A stretch of DNA of 64,000 nucleotides from Venturia oleaginea (lineage: Eukaryota > Ascomycota > Dothideomycetes > Venturiales > Venturiaceae). Of the stretch, positions 33,848-45,719 are shown piece after piece. The position numbers were made by a program, and so were the translations under genes. The stretch lies in the NCBI GenBank assembly GCA_013176395.1, contig JABMLP010000016.1, positions 496,001 to 560,000 of the forward strand, in the 5' to 3' direction. Numbering within the stretch: position 1 is the stretch's first letter; each line of letters opens with the position of its first letter. The notes under the pieces are model-generated. The model saw only the letters and a list, made by a program, of their open reading frames with translations, was not told the DNA's origin and did not search any database.

Positions 33848-35395
33848 ATGATTATGTCAGGTCTTCAATTTATCCGATTCGCTGCGTTGGTAGCTTGCAG
33901 TGTTTCTGCGCTGCATACCCAGATCCCTCTTCTCCAACGGAACTTGGATTCAACCCCATCAAACTCATCGTCCAAGAAAGATCTCGTCGATACCAAAGTC
34001 CTTCAAGCCACAATCAGTAGCGACAATCTATTCACACGCGCACAGAAGTTGTTCCAGATTGCCGGGCTTTCTGAAGATGAATTTAACCACCCAACTCGCG
34101 TCATCGGATCCGTTGGGCACACAGAAACCATCAATTGGATTTACAAAACGATTGCCGACTTGGGAAATTACTACACCATTTCGAACCAGTCCTTTCCCGC
34201 CGTCACGGGAACCGTTTTCGAGTCTCGTCTGGTGCTGGGGAATGAGGTTCCTGAGAGTGCAGTACCCATGTCTTTGACACCTCCAACAACGAACAGAGAG
34301 CCAGTCAATGGACAGCTTATCCTTGTAGCGAATCTGGGGTGTGATCTTTCCGATTATCCCACCAATCTCACCAATGCTGTTGCGTTGATCCAAAGAGGCA
34401 CATGTTCCTTCGGGGCCAAGAGCGAACTTGCCGGCCAAAGTGGTGCTATCGCAGCCGTCGTCTACAATAACGAGCAGGGAAGTCTATCAGGAACCCTCGG
34501 TACCCCGTCGCCAGATCACGTTGCTACATTTGGAATTTCCCAGGCAGATGCTCTTCCATTCATTGCGAGGCTCAGGAATGGAACCTCGATTGATGCTACT
34601 GCATACATGAATTCCGAAGTCATCAGCATCTCGACCACGAATATTATTGCTCAGACTACTGCTGGCGACCAGGACAATTGCGTGATGTTAGGAGCCCATT
34701 CAGACAGTGTCACGGCAGGACCTGGAATCAACGACGATGGCAGTGGGACTATCAGTTTGCTCGAAATTGCCACACAGCTGACTAACTTCACTGTGAACAA
34801 CTGCGTCCGCTTCGCCTGGTGGGCTGGAGAGGAGGAAGGACTTCTAGGTTCAGATTACTATGTCTCCGTCCTTCCCTCTGAAGAGAACAGGAAGATCAGA
34901 ATGTTCATGGATTACGATATGATGGGATCGCCAAACTTCGCATACCAGATCTACAACGCAACCAATGCTGCCAATCCAGTCGGTTCAGAGGAATTGAAAA
35001 ATCTCTACATCGACTGGTATGAGGAGCAAGGTTTGAACTATACATTCATTCCATTTGATGGCCGTTCAGATTATGACGGTTTCATCCGAGGGGGCATCCC
35101 AGGAGGTGGAATCGCTACTGGGGCTGAAGGGGTCAAGACTGAAGAGGAGGTGGCGTTGTTTGGTGGACAGGCCGGCCACTGGTACGACGACTGTTATCAC
35201 CAGCTGTGTGATGATGTTGGAAACGTGAACATGACTGCGTGGGTGGTAAACACGAAGTTGATTGCTCACTCCGTTGCCACTTATGCCGTCTCTTTGAAAG
35301 GGTTCCCTGAAAGGACTGATGCCAACAGATTGTCAGATTCTACTACCTCTTATGAGAAGACGGTGAAGTATCATGGAGAGAAATTGTTTATTTAG
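33848..35395 (+). CDS. Secreted M28 aminopeptidase (aminopeptidase Y type)
   Basis: Intronless, 515 residues. The N-terminus MIMSGLQFIRFAALVACSVSA is a signal peptide; a second ATG at 33854 would serve equally well. A PA domain occupies about residues 140-270 (LVANLGCDL, ALIQRGTCSFGAKSELAG). The M28 zinc-peptidase core follows, with GAHSDSV (His about 284), PGINDDGSG (Asp about 296-297), the catalytic WAGEEEGLLGS, MDYDMMGS and DGRSDYDGF, and a last metal-ligand region near WYDDCYHQLCDD. Several N-glycosylation sequons are present. Such enzymes release N-terminal residues from peptides in the vacuole or outside the cell; the signal peptide, lack of membrane anchor and glycosylation suggest secretion. 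It is the best-preserved gene of the gene-poor block. Confidence 0.93.
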   Translation: MIMSGLQFIRFAALVACSVSALHTQIPLLQRNLDSTPSNSSSKKDLVDTKVLQATISSDNLFTRAQKLFQIAGLSEDEFNHPTRVIGSVGHTETINWIYKTIADLGNYYTISNQSFPAVTGTVFESRLVLGNEVPESAVPMSLTPPTTNREPVNGQLILVANLGCDLSDYPTNLTNAVALIQRGTCSFGAKSELAGQSGAIAAVVYNNEQGSLSGTLGTPSPDHVATFGISQADALPFIARLRNGTSIDATAYMNSEVISISTTNIIAQTTAGDQDNCVMLGAHSDSVTAGPGINDDGSGTISLLEIATQLTNFTVNNCVRFAWWAGEEEGLLGSDYYVSVLPSEENRKIRMFMDYDMMGSPNFAYQIYNATNAANPVGSEELKNLYIDWYEEQGLNYTFIPFDGRSDYDGFIRGGIPGGGIATGAEGVKTEEEVALFGGQAGHWYDDCYHQLCDDVGNVNMTAWVVNTKLIAHSVATYAVSLKGFPERTDANRLSDSTTSYEKTVKYHGEKLFI

Positions 35396-35778
35396 GCGGT
35401 CTTTGCTATTGTGGTAGGATAATGTAGGAGTCAGGAGTGGAGTGTTTGGTGGAGCGTTGTTGGGCTTGTCTTAGAAGATGTAACTTTCAACATGGTTTGA
35501 TCTGGACCTTCCTGTTCTTCCTCTCCTAACCGATATATGTTCATCATTTGCTAACAGATTTGAAAGTGAAGGCTGGTTCAATACAAGTGAGACGTCAACA
35601 CCGATCTTGAACATCTTGCGCAATTCTTTTGGTTACTCGGATTGCGTCACTTCACAAATTACTGGCAACACAGCTTCACTTTTTCTTATGTAATCATCGA
35701 AGCGATTCTAATGCAGGTTCGCCTGTAGCTCCCTCATCACATAACAGACTTTTCTCCCAACAAAAACTAGATATCACG
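35396..35778. other. Intergenic
   Basis: 3' flank of the peptidase and leader of BTB copy 3. No further gene seen. Confidence 0.5.
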
Positions 35779-36712
35779 ATGTCCGATAATGGTGATACCT
35801 TGAGCAGCGACTCAAAATCGGCTTCAACATTCAGTTGTGGCGACTCAGAACCGATCGAACGGACACGCATGGAGGCTTGGGCTACACAACTCATCAAGAG
35901 TCTTCAGCAGTGAGTCATTTGCAGCTCTAACTCATGCAAGCCATATCCTGACCGCGAAGCAGATCACTCAAAGACGGAAGATCGCCTGATCTGACCGTGA
36001 TTTACGATGGTCAAGAGCACAAATTTCATAAGCTCATTGTCTGTGGCCAATCTGGATTCTTTGCCAAAGCTCTGAAAAATTTCAAAGTCAGTACTATGCT
36101 TGCCCTCATCACTTTTGGAATACTGATTATCGAGCCAGGAAGCCCAGACCAATATCGTAGAACTGAACGAGGGATCCGTTGAAGTCCTTGATGCACTCTT
36201 CAGCTATATCACCACATCTGACTACGAGTTCCGAGACAAAGTTGAGCCAGACTCTAGTCCATGGAACAAATCAAAGGAGAGTATCCGCAAGGAGATGATG
36301 TTCCATTCGGAAGTATATGCTGCTGCTGGTAAGACCAAAGTCTCCCTTACCCATCGGAGCATCTTTCTAAGTATTTTCAGATTTCTATGACGTTCCTACC
36401 CTTAAGTTATTGGCTGCCTCAAAATTCGAAAAACTGCATTCTGATACGATATCACTCGACATACTCAAACACGTCTACGAGTCCACTCCAGAGAAGGACC
36501 GTGGATTACGCGACGTTGTCTTGCAAATGGAGGTTAAATCCGTCTCACATAATTACAACAGAATGCCGTATTATGTTCTTGAGGTTCCGGATCTTGCTCG
36601 CGACCTGCTTCAAGAAATGGGGAAGCAGTTCTTATGTCATCGTTGCGGCACATCAGCAATCACCGCCAAGGAATGCATGGCCTGCCTGAGAGAGACACGC
36701 GTCTTGCTGTGA
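35779..36712 (+). CDS. BTB/POZ family protein, copy 3 (intact)
   Basis: Four exons, 35779-35909, 35963-36086, 36139-36328 and 36381-36712, encode 258 residues with all phases consistent. The exon layout matches copy 1. The BTB core shows PDLTVIYDGQEHKFHK, CGQSGFFAKALKNFK, EAQTNIVEL and VLDALFSYITTSDY. Then come the FYDVPTLKLLA helix, the EKDRGLRDVV motif and a C-terminal Cys-pair knuckle (CHRCG..AKECMACL). The family is multicopy in this window, and this copy is the only one with an undamaged reading frame from ATG to stop. The role is unknown; related fungal BTB proteins are thought to bring partners together or to Cul3. Confidence 0.85.
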
Positions 36713-37150
36713 TAATTGGTATGCAGCTACAGTAATTAGCTAGGAATTAGGTAGGGGTGGTAGTTGGTGGAGATAAACAGCAGATTGCACATTTTGGAAG
36801 GAGAAAAAGAGTGGCTTCTCAAAAACATGGGTACTATTGACAAATAAGGAGTACTTTCTATAATTCTTCTTTTCAATACTACTCTTACGGCAATCGGCTC
36901 CCTTTACCTACCAGTCCTTGAAATTACTGCGTGATGTGAGTTCGATGTGGGATTGGCACACTTACCCGGCGCAGAACTCAAGATCTGGAAGGTATTTGAG
37001 CACTAAGGTAACCAGATATGACTCTGTAACAGTGACACTTTTATGTCATCAAAATATTACCCTACACAACCTCAACGTAGCGTCTGCTTCTTCGCTTCCA
37101 TTACATCACTCATCAACACAAACTGGAAACCGACTTCGTATTGACAGAAC

Positions 37151-38077
37151 ATGGCTCAGATACCACCATGGGGCCGAGGTCAGCCTCCCCATAATTGGAG
37201 TGCAGGGTGGGACTGGCTTAGCAACCTCAAGACCGGTCTTCGAGAGTTAGTATTCTCCATTTGGCAGACGAATAGCACTGACGAGATTCCCAATACAGAG
37301 ACGCGAAGGAACCTAAGTACAGCGGCATGATGATAGTGGTCTACAATGGCGAGAAGCATGTATTTCACAAAGTCGTCATTTGCTATTAGTCCGGCTTTTT
37401 TGCTAAGGCCTTCAAGAACTTCGAGGTATTAGTGACCGATATGGCAGCAATATGGATGGATCGTTTCTTGCTAACACGTCGCAGGAGGCGAAGACCAACA
37501 CCGTTGACCTTGAAAACGAAAACCCGCAGGTACTCGACGCGATGTTCGATTACCTGACAACATGCGACTACAATTATATGGACGATAAAGCATCGAAAGT
37601 GGTCTTGGTAAGGGACAATGCAGGACTCGGCCAGATGTTCATCAACTGGCCTTTCTTAGCGAGGTCTACGCAGCTGCTGGTAACCATTTACACAATCATT
37701 CCACAAGTATTTTACTAACAGCAACAGAATTCTACGACATCCCCGACTTGAAGACATTGACTACCGTCAAGGCTCGAGCAATCATGACAGATCGTAAGGC
37801 TCCTCCACTGCCCATCAAGCTCATCACACACATCTACTAGTCCATCCCGGAGAAAGATCGTGGCTTCCGTGACATCGCTATAGACTGTTACTTCCGTAGT
37901 GTAGCAGCGAAGAACTCTTCTGACGGCGAAGAGGCTGTGGCAGACTCGACGATGCAGACTCCATCCTTCGCTCGAGACCCTAATGTAGAGGCGGGACGTA
38001 GAATGGGACATTGCCGCCACTGTAGCAAAATGCTCAACCGGAGCAATAAATGTACCGAATGCGATGGCCCTTGGTGA
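37151..38077 (+). pseudogene. BTB/POZ family protein, copy 4, nonsense-mutated
   Basis: ATG at 37151 starts MAQIPPWGRGQPPHNWSAGW. After a short intron the BTB core follows: MIVVYNGEKHVFHKVVICY, then TAG at 37387-37389 where copies 1-3 have Gln (CGQSGFF). Further on are SGFFAKAFKNFE, EAKTNTVDLENENPQVLDAM, FYDIPDLKTL and HIY, then TAG at 37838-37840 where copy 3 has Glu (YESTPEKDRG), then SIPEKDRGFRDIA and a C-terminal CRHCSKMLNRSNKCTECDGPW knuckle. Two independent premature stops within an otherwise recognisable gene make this a recent pseudogene of copy 3, which lies 0.4 kb upstream in the same orientation. Confidence 0.85.
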
Positions 38078-40794
38078 TGAGGCTTCATTGGAATTTGTGT
38101 TGGTGCGATGGAATTGAAGATCAATAGTCTGGGTGCATCCCCAAAAGGTGAGACAAGATTACTTCACCTTGTCTGACTTCACATTCGAATCTGCAAGTAC
38201 TTTCTTAAAAGTTCTCACTGCTCAAGAACCATATACTCATTCCGTATTCAGTCAATTGACGACATGAAATTCCTAGTTGCTAATGAGCAATCCTCAGCAC
38301 GATATCAATTTGGAATCTTGCTCATTGTCACCTTTTTCTGGCTTAATATCACATTGACCAGATTCAACCAAGGATCGACATTAACAAATCTCTAGCGAAA
38401 ATTATTTTTGGAACTACCAGACAATTATGGTTATTAATATCAGCGCGAAATACCTACTTCAAAGAGAACGGTATCACCTAACTGATGTCTCCGCCGTAGA
38501 AAGTGCGAGCGTAACCATTTAGAGAAAACTTCCACGAGAATCGAATCTCCTTCTCTTCATCAAACCCTCTCTACGAAAGAAAGCCAAAAAGGGCATCTCA
38601 AATAGTATCATCTTCCATTCCGAATTCAACAATTTCCCTTCTACTATCACGGGTGCGGAATACACCACGAAGGTCTAATTCGTATTCCTACCTGATCAAG
38701 GCAATCACAGTAGAAGCTAAATAAGTGCATCTCAGCGCCCAATACGCCTCCATGCAGCCACACCAAGCCCAATGAATTCGTCAGTGCCTAACCCCCGAGT
38801 ATAGCCTCGGAATTTCGGCCCGATTTAATTCTCCTAGCTGGTGCTCCTCGATAGAAGCCATCCACTCCACTAAATCCACTTCGATGACTGAAAATCTCAT
38901 CTTTCGAAGTTCTAGATCTGAAGTGCGGCCGACGAGAGGATCTAGGCTGAGAATAAATATACCGAACGTTTGTATTTCAGCTGCATGCTATCACCATTGT
39001 CAGTATGGAGCCTCGGACGGCCAACGGATTTTGGCCGAAGTGCCCGTTTCGTAGAATCATTGCCGTACTAGATGTTCTAGATGACCAGTTCGACTTTAGA
39101 CCATGCTGAAACCAGTAGCTATAAAAATGCATCTCTGTTTGCGGTTGAGTAGTTCAAAAGAAGCATTTCGTTCGAGTGCTACTTTGGATCGAATATGTTG
39201 CGTCGAGGCCGAGCACGCAGTACACAGCTCCCTCCCTCGAGGAACCAAAGTAGATCTGACGCTAACACCGGGAAACTCAAAGGGCATCACCTTTCACAAG
39301 GAATAGCGTCGAGCTGCAGATGTTTGGATTCGAACCGCCGACAAATCTCAGCCTACGAGTCTCCGACCGGCGCTGTTACTGTTTCTCATTCTCTTTCATG
39401 CGCACACTGGCTGGCTACGAGGCATCTGATACTGCATCGGCACCGCCCTGGGAGTGCTTTTCGGCACCCTCATCTCATCGGTTGGGCCAGTACGCGATCA
39501 AGACAAAGTGCCGGTATCCCAGTGCTCTATCGCGGAGAGTGCGAGAAATCAAAGAACATGATGTCGATTGCGGCGCATATAGCTTTCAAACGCCGAATTC
39601 AGATCGTGTCACCACATCTAGTAAATACCCGCTTCAATCTCGTATCACAGCCCTTTCCGGTTCTACGTACCTCCTACTACTAAGGATGAAAAACGTCGAG
39701 ATAATGACTCTGTACCTTTCTCACGTGTTGGATGTTTTCATACCTACCAGTTTCTATCGCCTGTACATCAAGCTCTTACAAACATTTGCACAATCCCCTC
39801 CTTTTTCTTTATATTTTGAAATAAAAAAATAAAAAAATAAAAAAAAGGCCTGGGCCGATTTCTGCAGAGAGAAAAGAGGATTCTTCCGCAATCACTTCAA
39901 AAAGGTCTGAGTATCCCCACCGTCTCGACTATCCAATATCTCATTTTCAATGTTCCATAAATAATACATCACATCAATAGCGACATCACTCTTCTCCCTT
40001 CAAACATCAAGGCCATCCAATGCATGATGAATTGTGCGCTCCCGTATATCCAACACATCAAGCTGACCAGCTCATTTCTCTCCGCCCTATTGGTTGGGTT
40101 GGTGCACATGGCCGGCGTAAGCCCATAATAGTTAGTCTCTATGTTTACAATCTCCCAGTTATTAAAGAGCTTTCATATAGATTTGCCGTGACCAGACATT
40201 CCGTACCATTGAGAAGGATATAACACGTGTTGGCGGATTATTCCCCAGACATACCTATGAAAAAGCATAACATGTCTCGAAACCGTTGAGAGAAGCCACG
40301 TGGAGAAAACAGGCGATCCACTCTAGTTCACTCTTTCTTATGAGGTAGCTTAATCTGGATGACCCTGATCTCACTGAGTTCGTGTGTGAGGGATTCATAT
40401 ATCAGTAAGGCTGAACACACTGTAGTTGAAATTCCGCATAGGGCGCATACAATCGATAACGTCCTAGGGGAAGAGAGTTGCAAATTACAGAGAATCATCT
40501 ATCCTTAAAAAAGACACATCCCCCCTCTTACACAACTCATGCAATATTCGCACATCCATCAATTCGTTAATGCTCCAACGCCAAAACTTCATAGGATATC
40601 CCAACACCCCTCAAATTTAAAAAAGAAAAAAAAAGAAAAAAGAAACATTCAAAGAGCCGTGCCAAAAAGATAGGAAAAGAAAACAAAAACAAAAACACGC
40701 CAATGGCATCGTGTGAAATTTGCAAATATGAAGAAACGAGACCACGTGGAATATATCAAAACAACTTCATGACCTCAAAATTTCAAGTTTTCAT
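38078..40794. other. 2.7 kb without a convincing gene
   Basis: A+T-leaning, with only short or shadow open frames. At 39821-39846 there is a run of A-rich heptamers (TAAAAAA repeated) resembling a degenerate poly(A) tail. No retrotransposon coding was seen next to it. Confidence 0.45.
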
Positions 40795-43700
40795 CTAGGC
40801 CTTATCCACAACCACGGGTATCTTCGCCGCAGCAGATGTCGGGGTTGCAGGGCTATTATCGCCAGACGTAGTCCCAATACCACTTGCACCCATCTTCGGC
40901 GTCGCGGAATTGTTTTCCTTCGCCAGAGCCGCCAGTAGAGAGGGCTCGGTGATGGTGGTCGAGGCTGGGTTTGCCGGCGCATCCTTGGGTAGAGATGGTG
41001 CAGCGATGGACACTGGACTCTCGACCTTAGGAACAGCGACTTCTTCCTGTATCGGCGCCTCTTTCTGGACCGGAATATCTTTCTTAAGGGGCATCGATGT
41101 TGGAAATGGTGTTACTTTCCGAGTAGGCGACTCTTTCTGGGCTGGAGTCTCTTTCTCGATCGGCGTGGTTTTCTCAGTCTCCATCGCAACAGTTTCCTCG
41201 ACCGGAGCAACTTCATCGATCGGCCAAACCTTCTCACCATCAGCCACCTCAATGGGTTCCGCCTTCTCAAGCGGCGTTGGCTCCTTCAACAAGGTCTCTT
41301 TCTCGCCACTCTCTCGGTCAGCCGAATTGACATTCTGGGAAGTCATTGACGCTGCCTCCGACACCTTCCCGTTAAGCGGCGCATTCTTTGGGGCACTTGG
41401 ATTTTGCTCGGGTAATGCAACTTCCTTCTTGGCTTGCTGAGCCGGGGTTTTATCTCCGGCTCCCTGCCTAACCTTATGTGCTGGCGTCTCTTTCGCCGGC
41501 GTCTCCTTGGCCGGCGTCTCTGTCTTCACTGGCCCACCCTCCTTAGCATCAACCTCCTTCTCCACTGGTACATCAGCCTTCTTCTCCACCTTAACAGGAC
41601 TCGAAGATCGCGATCGTCCCATCCCAGAAGTCATAGGCGGTCCAAACAGCCGACTGAAAGTCTGAGAAGGAGGCAAAGAAGCAGGCGTGGGCTTGTTTGG
41701 CATCTCCGCAGCCTTTTGTGCCCGTTCACGTAGAGCGAGGTACTTGGGCAACTGCGTTTCTTTCTTTGCCGGCGGAGTGGGTGGGGTGGTGTTGATGATC
41801 GGGATCTCTGATGCGGTGGTCTCCTCTGCTGCAGAAGATTCTGCTACTGTTGCTGTCGCTGGCTCAGTAGATTTCTCAGTCGTGGCGTCTTCTTTTGCTG
41901 CGGTGCTCTTCTCTACCGAAGAAGACGGTGTCGTTTTTGAGTCAGTGGATGTCTCTGTCTTGGTGTCATCTATTACTTGAGGCGGGAGTGCGATCAGCTC
42001 AATAGGAAGGGGCGGTATCTTGGCCTCAAGCCTTGGAGTTGGCTGCATGACTTTGGCAACATTGGTCCCTTCGATGGCATCAGGTATAGGTTGCTCGACG
42101 AGTTTAAGCGAGTCCTTCTCCTCAACAGCCGCAGCTGGCTCAGCGGCTACTTTAGTCTCCGCCTCATCCTTTACTTCTGTTGTAGTTATCCCTGTCAGTT
42201 CAGTAGCCAGCGCAGATTTGTCCTCCTCCAATCGCGGCTCCTGCTCAGTAGCAGTGTCAACCTTTGAATCCTCCGTTGCCAGACGCTGTTCAGGCTCTAC
42301 TGACTCAAGCACAGGAACGTGTGTACTTGGCTCGTCAATCATTTCTGTCTTTGGCTCCTCTGAACTTTGAGACGTGCATACAGCCGCTGGCTCGGGCGCA
42401 TCTACCTTCTCCGTAGTCTCATCAGCAGGTTGCGAAATTGGAGCCTCCCCAACCAACTGCTCCTCCTTCTCTCCGCCGGAAGTATATTTCTTGATGGCTG
42501 GCATCGCTTTTGACACTGGGTACGTCATGACATTGAAGGGATCGTACTCTCCATCATCGATTTGAGGCTTCATCGAGACGGGAGGGTTAGCCGATCCCGC
42601 AACGGCCTTAGGATCGTTGAGCTTGAACACTGGCGCTGCAATCTTCTCCTCGACCAGAGTGATGGGAGGATTGGCAGAAGCAGCGACAGCATTAGGATCT
42701 TTGACGTGGAATTTTGGCATCTTCGTTGATCCTCTCCTAGTTGGCGTAAACGACTCGAGGTCCACTTCGTTTGCACGAGCGGTAGTAACAGAAGTCGTCG
42801 TCATCGCAGGGTCAGGTACCAAATCAGTGTTTCTCCCAGCCTTATCATTGAATGCATACTTGAAAGGCCCAGCAGAGTCCATTTTCAGGCTTCTCCTCTT
42901 TTCCTCCTTCAAAGCCAACTCAGCATCACGGTTCACTTGAGCAATCAAAGCCTCCTGGTCTCCATCTCGATCAACCTTTTTCTTCGCATTCTGAGCAACT
43001 TCCTCCATCTTTCGCCGAAACTCATTATCCATCGTACTCGCTCTGCCCAATCTCTTTCCTGCTACATTTTCAATTCCATAGGCATCATGGAACGTAGACA
43101 CACGGCTCGAAACCGAGTTGGTCCTGGTGAGGTTTAATCCCGAGTCCTTGTTCGAAGACTCAAAGCGTGCAAGCTTGTCGGCTACACCACCTTGGAGATT
43201 CTTGTACATGGCTGCTCTTCCAGGACTACCTTTACCATTATTCTTTTCCTCCAGCTCTCGAATCCAGGCCATTCGATCTGCCATTTTGGCGCCAGAGATT
43301 CGACGTGGTCGATAGGTAGGTGTATTTGGCTGAGTTTCAGCCTTTTTTGTAGGGCTTGTAGCTCCAACCGAGAAGCTTCTTTTGATGTTCAAAGGTTGAG
43401 GCTGTTTTTTGATGGGTGAAGTTGCTTCTCGGTTGTCCTCCAGGAGTTTGTTCGTGTCACCGATGGAGTGGCGATTCGAGTTTGGATTCATGGTACTGGA
43501 TGTTCCAGGAGCGACCCAACGGAGTTTGTCGTTGATGTTGGAGGAAAAGGTGGAGGTACCGCTCATAGACTCTGCGATCGGGGTGTTTGATTTAAGTGCC
43601 TGTTACAAAGACGTCAGTTAACGGCTGGCTCCTGTTCAAAAGCCAGCTTCCAAGGGGAAACGAATGGACTAACCGGAGGTGGTATAGCTATCGTCTGGAT

Positions 43701-44694
43701 GAACGGCTTCTCTTTAGCTTCAGCATTTGCAATGCCCAGCGTCCTCAATGCCTTTGTATTATCCGAATCAACGACAGAGGGAGCTGACACCTCATCAATC
43801 AGCGGTGAGACAACTTCTGGTGCCATTTCAGAGCCTCGGCGACCCATACTTTGATAGTTGGCACCTGCTGCAGCATGCTCCCTCTCTTTCATGACTGGCA
43901 ACGAATATCTGTTCTTATTGATCGACTCGATCGTCTTCGAAACCTTCAGGGCCTCTGTATTGCCCGTAGCTCTCGACACTGGCCTTGCCAGATTATCCGT
44001 TTTTACCTCCCATTTCCGTTTGGACTTTGGAAGCTCAGGCAGCGTATCGTTCTCTGGGCGAGTAGAGTCTACGCGGGAGGGTGCTTTGGAGGATTCGCTT
44101 CCGATGTGGGTCTTGACATGACCGGGCAGTTGTGGCGCATCTGTTGAGTGGTGTCAGTCATAGGAAACGTGATGAACAAGTCGAGATCGATGGTGATCAA
44201 TGTCCAATTGCGAGTCTCAACTTACCAGCATCATCAACCACTTCCTTCTCAGCCGGTCCCCGTCCAACAGCCGACTCTTTCTCCAACTCTCTCTGCATGG
44301 TTGCTGGGTTGGCAGCGCTCCACCGATCATCACCCTGCTCGAAACTCAACCTCAAGTCGTCCAAAGTAGGCTCCTCAATTTGCAGAGTATAAAGGCTGGT
44401 TCTCTGGTTGTCCAGTCTCACAGCCTTCTGCCTCTCTTGTCTCCTTCTCGGCCTTTCCCTCGCCGGCTTCCGGTTTGTGCTAGGGAGTCCATTGGTAAGA
44501 AAATCGTAGCCAGCTGGAACTTCGGCGGCCTTGGACTTTGTGGGCGAGCTGGGGGTTGACCTGGTTGCGTCAGATTTGTGCCTGACGAGACCAGTCCAGT
44601 TCGAGCCCTTAACCAATCCCTTTAATTGTTGCCGCATGGAGAGTCTTCGATTCGTTTTGGTCAGATGTGGCGAGTCCATCGTTGCTACCGTCAT
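40795..44694 (-). CDS. Large disordered Ser/Thr/Pro/Glu-rich protein, unrecognised
   Basis: Three minus-strand exons, 44694-44226, 44140-43674 and 43599-40795, encode 1246 residues with consistent phases. The N-terminus has a basic patch (MRQQLKGLVKG, then SPTKSKAAE, ERPRRRQERQK). The middle shows short segments likely to be conserved: NDKLRWVAPG, RISGAKMADRMAWIRELEEK, GGVADKLARFE, DNEFRRKMEEVAQNAKKK. Two near-repeats occur, PKFHVKDPNAVAASANPPI and VFKLNDPKAVAGSANPPV. The C-terminal ~650 residues are low-complexity, with many KETPA, PIEKE and TEKS-type repeats rich in Glu, Pro, Thr and Ser. There is no membrane segment, enzyme motif or known domain. It is likely a cytoplasmic scaffold or cytoskeletal adaptor, by composition only. 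Confidence 0.75.
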
Positions 44695-45719
44695 TCTGGA
44701 TAATTATCTGCTCTGAGTTGGTTCGGTAGGAAGTGTCCAACCAACGATCAGCAGTGGCACTGCACTCGTTGGATGTTCCAGAAATGGCTCGATAGCCAAT
44801 CGAGGTTGAAGGCGAGCATTAACGAAGCTCACTCCGTAGTTTCCGGAAGCCTGAAGTGACAGAATGGGAGATTCGTGGTGAAGTTGTTGTTTTGGTTAAT
44901 TGAAGCGGGACGCGAACCGGCGCGAAATGAAAGAGGGGCGTATAGGAGACAGATGAGTGTAATTTCCACCATGCACTGGATCGGACAGAACCCAGCTAAA
45001 CTCCGTATCGAGGGGAGAATGCCAAAAGCGATCAGTAGATATGTTTATTGACAAGAACAGAGGATGATGTCGATGATGTAGAATTATGGGTATGGATGGC
45101 TACGTGTCAGTTGCAGTAGATTAAAACACCACCCCAAGAGAAAAGCCACCAGAATTTACGGACTTTATTCCAACAAATTATTATAGCAGCCCGCAGTTAT
45201 TGTATCACAACTTGAGACGCTGTTCGTTCTCGACGTGCCGCGGGCACCGTATTCTTCGATGCTGAAACGGTTCGTGACCTGCCGAGGGGCAGAAGATGCC
45301 CTCTGACCCCGGTGAGCCCATGCTCTTAGATTTTCATTTTGGGGAAATTTTGGGAAGATGAAATTGCGGACTTGGATGTGAGTGGTCAATGACCCCGGGC
45401 CAAAAGGATCGGAGGCTCGGTGCTGGTCAATTCAGGGGGGAAAGCGACAACTCATTGTCGATCTTTCAGATATAGTACGCACTATCTTGGGATTAGTGGT
45501 CGAACATGTGTTCCCAACCATAGCCGCATCGACTAATGTCGCGAGAAATTGATCCATGGTCTTTGATTGGCAAAGAGAGCGCTGGATGCTATTGTTCAGC
45601 GCGTCGTAGACCTGCAATTCGTGGATCGCCTTTCCATCGCCTTTCCAATTTGCACATATACTATGATTTTTATACAGGAGTCGCCCAGTTTGATCAACGT
45701 AGAACGAACCATGGCGAAC
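44695..45719. other. Intergenic
   Basis: Lies between the start of the disordered-protein gene and the 3' end of PHS1. Short open frames only. Confidence 0.5.

Noticed and set aside
39320..39400. Possible tRNA on the minus strand (GGTTCGAATCC-like T-loop)
   Set aside because: The flanking bases do not form a T-stem, anticodon stem or acceptor stem.
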